64,000 nucleotides of DNA, taken from assembly GCF_019459225.1 (NCBI RefSeq), contig NZ_JAIAZY010000004.1:1-64000 (forward strand), in the 5' to 3' direction. The notes beneath the pieces are model-generated. The model saw only the letters and a program-made list of their open reading frames with translations. It was not told the origin of the DNA and did no database searches. The DNA comes from Bacillus sp. IITD106. GTDB taxonomy: Bacteria > Bacillota > Bacilli > Bacillales > Bacillaceae_C. Both the position numbers and the translations under genes were made by a program. Of the stretch, positions 62,180-64,000 are shown in pieces; positions within the stretch are counted from its first letter, which is position 1; every line of letters starts with the position of its first letter.

Positions 62180-62416
62180 TCATAGACTCTTAATTCCGAA
62201 TATGAATTTGATTTCGTTCCGATTCTTTTTTGTCTTTTTGAATCCCTCTTTTGAGTCTAAGATAAAAACAGTTTTTCCTATCCAGATTCTTAAATATAAG
62301 GATTGAATTTTAATAGGTCCAATTATTCCTTTTTCCTCAAATTCAGTCCCATCATTTAATTCTGTTTCCGTCCTTATAAACCACGTATTACCTAATCCGA
62401 ATTCAACAAATTTCAA
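62180..62416 (-). CDS. DUF3977 family protein
   Basis: 78 aa. KFVEFGLGNTWFIRTE, GIIGPIKIQSLYLRIWIG and KTVFILDSKEGFKKTKK fit DUF3977. TTG 62416 lies 8 nt after AAAGGAG; the longer frame overlaps the methyltransferase-like gene and is rejected. Function unknown. Confidence 0.85.
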   Translation of the reverse strand: MKFVEFGLGNTWFIRTETELNDGTEFEEKGIIGPIKIQSLYLRIWIGKTVFILDSKEGFKKTKKNRNEIKFIFGIKSL

Positions 62417-62430
62417 ATCCGCTTCTCCTT

Positions 62431-63141
62431 TTAATAAAGAACTTTCCTTACAACAAACGTAATCGCATTCGTTTTTAATAAGACGGGACGTTTCTGACGT
62501 TTTATTGTATATTCTAATGGTTTTACAAGAACCTTCAATATTTCCCATCCCTTATAGACCTCGTTTAATTTACTTATCATTTTTTCAGTTGGAATGTTAA
62601 TTTCCATCATCGGAAATAAATGTTCATTCGTTTCTAAATCTATTTCCTGTACCTCTGAATTTACAATAATACAATTTATTCCTTTGTTTTTCGTTCCATC
62701 TGCCATTCTGTTTATAACATTTTCGAAGACTGACTCAGATTCAACATGTTCCAAGCTTGATACGGCAATAATCAAATCAAAGTAATTCGGCGAAATCGTA
62801 TAGTTTCCAATATCCGCTTGCACATTTTCCATAATCTCTTGCACATCATGTTCTTCACTATATTGTTTTAATTTTTGTAAAGCAGATTCAAGTAAATCAA
62901 CACAAACAATCTTACATTCTTTGTCTCTAAGTAACTTTGCGATAGGAATGCTATTTCTTCCTACTCCGGATCCTAAATCAAGAATAGTCGGATTGTTTTT
63001 TCCTTCTAATAACGGGATTATTTCCATGACTGTCTGTACAGGCTTATACAACCAAGAACCTTCCTCAAACAATTTATAATTATCATAGCAATAGTCGTGA
63101 TATTCTTTTTCTTCTTTTCGTATATAGTCAATTCTTTTCAT
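62431..63141 (-). CDS. Class I SAM-dependent methyltransferase
   Basis: 236 aa. TILDLGSGVGRNSIPIAKLL (SAM motif I), VCVDLLESAL and YFDLIIAVSSLEHVE. ATG 63141 after GGGAAGG. Substrate unknown; close to DUF3977 and DUF402 genes on the same strand. Confidence 0.88.
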   Translation of the reverse strand: MKRIDYIRKEEKEYHDYCYDNYKLFEEGSWLYKPVQTVMEIIPLLEGKNNPTILDLGSGVGRNSIPIAKLLRDKECKIVCVDLLESALQKLKQYSEEHDVQEIMENVQADIGNYTISPNYFDLIIAVSSLEHVESESVFENVINRMADGTKNKGINCIIVNSEVQEIDLETNEHLFPMMEINIPTEKMISKLNEVYKGWEILKVLVKPLEYTIKRQKRPVLLKTNAITFVVRKVLY

Positions 63142-63186
63142 GATTACCTTCCCATCGAGACAAAGTGAGCCTAATTTGTTTTTCAC

Positions 63187-63370
63187 AAGTCATTTATCAT
63201 TATCATATCAAATAATTAGAGTGAGTTTTAATAATTTTCTAAGTTTATTTTTCTTTCCGTAAAACGAACCCAATCGCTTCCAACTTAATTTTCGTATACA
63301 ATGAAAGAATATCTTTTGGATCAGCAACTCCATCAAATACCTTCTATTCTTTTGAAATTTGACCAAAAAG
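63187..63370. other. Upstream gap of the last methyltransferase
   Basis: The 345-nt space to the next gene holds no gene I can support; its left part is AT-rich without a clear promoter, and its right part carries the terminator at 63371. Confidence 0.45.
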
Positions 63371-63421
63371 AAAAAGCCTGTATAAATGGGTCAGGAATCA
63401 CTCATTTATATAGGCTTTTCC
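63371..63421. terminator. Long hairpin terminator
   Basis: AAAAGCCTGTATAAATG and CATTTATATAGGCTTTT form a stem of about 17 bp with one mismatch around a 15-nt loop. It probably ends the DUF624 gene transcript on the minus strand. Confidence 0.85.
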
Positions 63422-63486
63422 TACATACTAGTGTTTTTTTATATTTCGAATGTATCCACACGCTAGTGACTAGCTTTACCCAACAA

Positions 63487-64000
63487 TTAATTATTTACAA
63501 GCTCTCTACTGTCAATAATATCTTTTTCAGGTTTATCCAATCGTAAATTATTCGTAGCGTTAATTACAAATATTGCCACCATGCCAATGTATAGTAAGAA
63601 AAATCCAATGACCGTTAAACTAAGCAGCGCTGTAACGGAAATGATCTGGATAAACAATCCAACCGTATATCCTTTATTTTTCATAAAATATCGAATGGAC
63701 TTGTTCATTGCCTTAAATAGGGGCAAGTCTTCGATTACCATGAAAGGAATCGCATAAACTTGCGTAGTTAAAAAAGTAAAAATCAAATACGTTTGGAACG
63801 TGGCGAACAAAAATACTAAGTAGCTATTATTAATATTTATGTAATACCACCATTCCGATATCGCGATTAGAATTGCGAGATTGTATAAGATTCCCAGAAA
63901 AAAAGATCTCTTAAAATAGTAAAAAAATGAACGGATAAATAAGACAATAGATGCTTTGTTTTTTTGTAACAAATGATTTATTACAGCATAGACAGAAACA
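63487..64000 (-). CDS. DUF624 (YesL-like) membrane protein, cut by window edge
   Basis: About 170 visible residues, no stop upstream to the window end. SIVLFIRSFFYYFKRSFFLG, AIPFMVIEDLPLFKAMNKSI and three or more helices fit DUF624/YesL proteins, often near sugar transport genes. The N-terminus is outside the window; the TTG at 63972 is unlikely to be the real start because homology continues upstream (SVYAVINHLL). Confidence 0.8.
   Translation of the reverse strand, partial: VSVYAVINHLLQKNKASIVLFIRSFFYYFKRSFFLGILYNLAILIAISEWWYYININNSYLVFLFATFQTYLIFTFLTTQVYAIPFMVIEDLPLFKAMNKSIRYFMKNKGYTVGLFIQIISVTALLSLTVIGFFLLYIGMVAIFVINATNNLRLDKPEKDIIDSRELVNN

Noticed and set aside
62417-62548. Longer DUF3977 protein reaching to 62548
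   Set aside because: The extra part overlaps the methyltransferase gene, and TTG 62416 has a well-placed AAAGGAG.

Overview
The window reads as chromosomal DNA of a low-GC, endospore-forming Firmicute of the order Bacillales (Bacillaceae or Planococcaceae). Evidence: the spore-germination protein GerQ, bacillithiol deacetylase BshB2 with YojF, coproheme decarboxylase HemQ, strong AGGAGG-type ribosome binding sites, frequent TTG starts, and a run of genes (hemQ, gerQ, ywdK, ywdI, ung, and further on pdxK) that recalls the ywd/ywf region of Bacillus subtilis. The species cannot be named from the sequence alone.

Layout. 1-1.65 kb: an IS110-family element. 1.86-6.8 kb: conserved hemQ, gerQ, a TIM-barrel isomerase, ywdK, ywdI, a spermidine synthase and ung. 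7-11.2 kb: a YflT-like stress protein, a YhfC-like membrane protease, part of a molybdopterin pathway (moeB-moaD-moaE-mobA) and a YdcF protein. 11.2-16.7 kb: a Uma2 protein, an ABC-2 exporter with two permeases, a ribbon-helix-helix/PIN toxin-antitoxin pair, a HAD phosphatase and a tautomerase-like protein. 16.8-24.2 kb: small accessory genes, a broken phosphatase, a pair of ABC half-exporters and an Rsm22 methyltransferase. 24.4-30.3 kb: an acquired-looking resistance or detoxification block (old yellow enzyme, DHFR-like reductase, TetR regulator, MBL hydrolase, MFS pump), with one operator shared by tetR and the pump and an internally deleted second old-yellow-enzyme gene. 30.3-34.1 kb: a two-component system next to a BcrA-like ABC exporter. 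34.3-37.7 kb: rsgA behind a possible attenuator, pdxK, yojF and bshB2. 37.8-38.1 kb: a tandem repeat array. 38.1-46.2 kb: a second two-component system with an FtsX-type exporter, interrupted by a Phd-Uma2 fusion gene, then an AbrB/PIN toxin-antitoxin pair. 46.3-48.6 kb: a type I toxin/antisense-RNA locus and its decayed copy, enclosing a nucleotidyltransferase, a ClpN-GNAT fusion and a membrane protein. 49-64 kb: a Cof phosphatase, a large beta-CASP nuclease-like protein, then many small enzymes (three Nudix, two HIT, several GNAT and methyltransferase genes), an MraY paralogue, a frameshifted DUF402 gene and a DUF624 gene cut by the window edge.

How the parts work together. Three threads recur: sensing and export of toxic compounds (two histidine kinase/regulator/ABC sets, the TetR-controlled pump, two more ABC exporters); toxin-antitoxin or toxin-like modules (two type II pairs, one type I locus with a relic, two Uma2 genes); and decay by small deletions or frameshifts (five broken or truncated genes). 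A dispersed repeat of 104-153 nt occurs three times in the same orientation. I see no rRNA, tRNA, CRISPR array or prophage.
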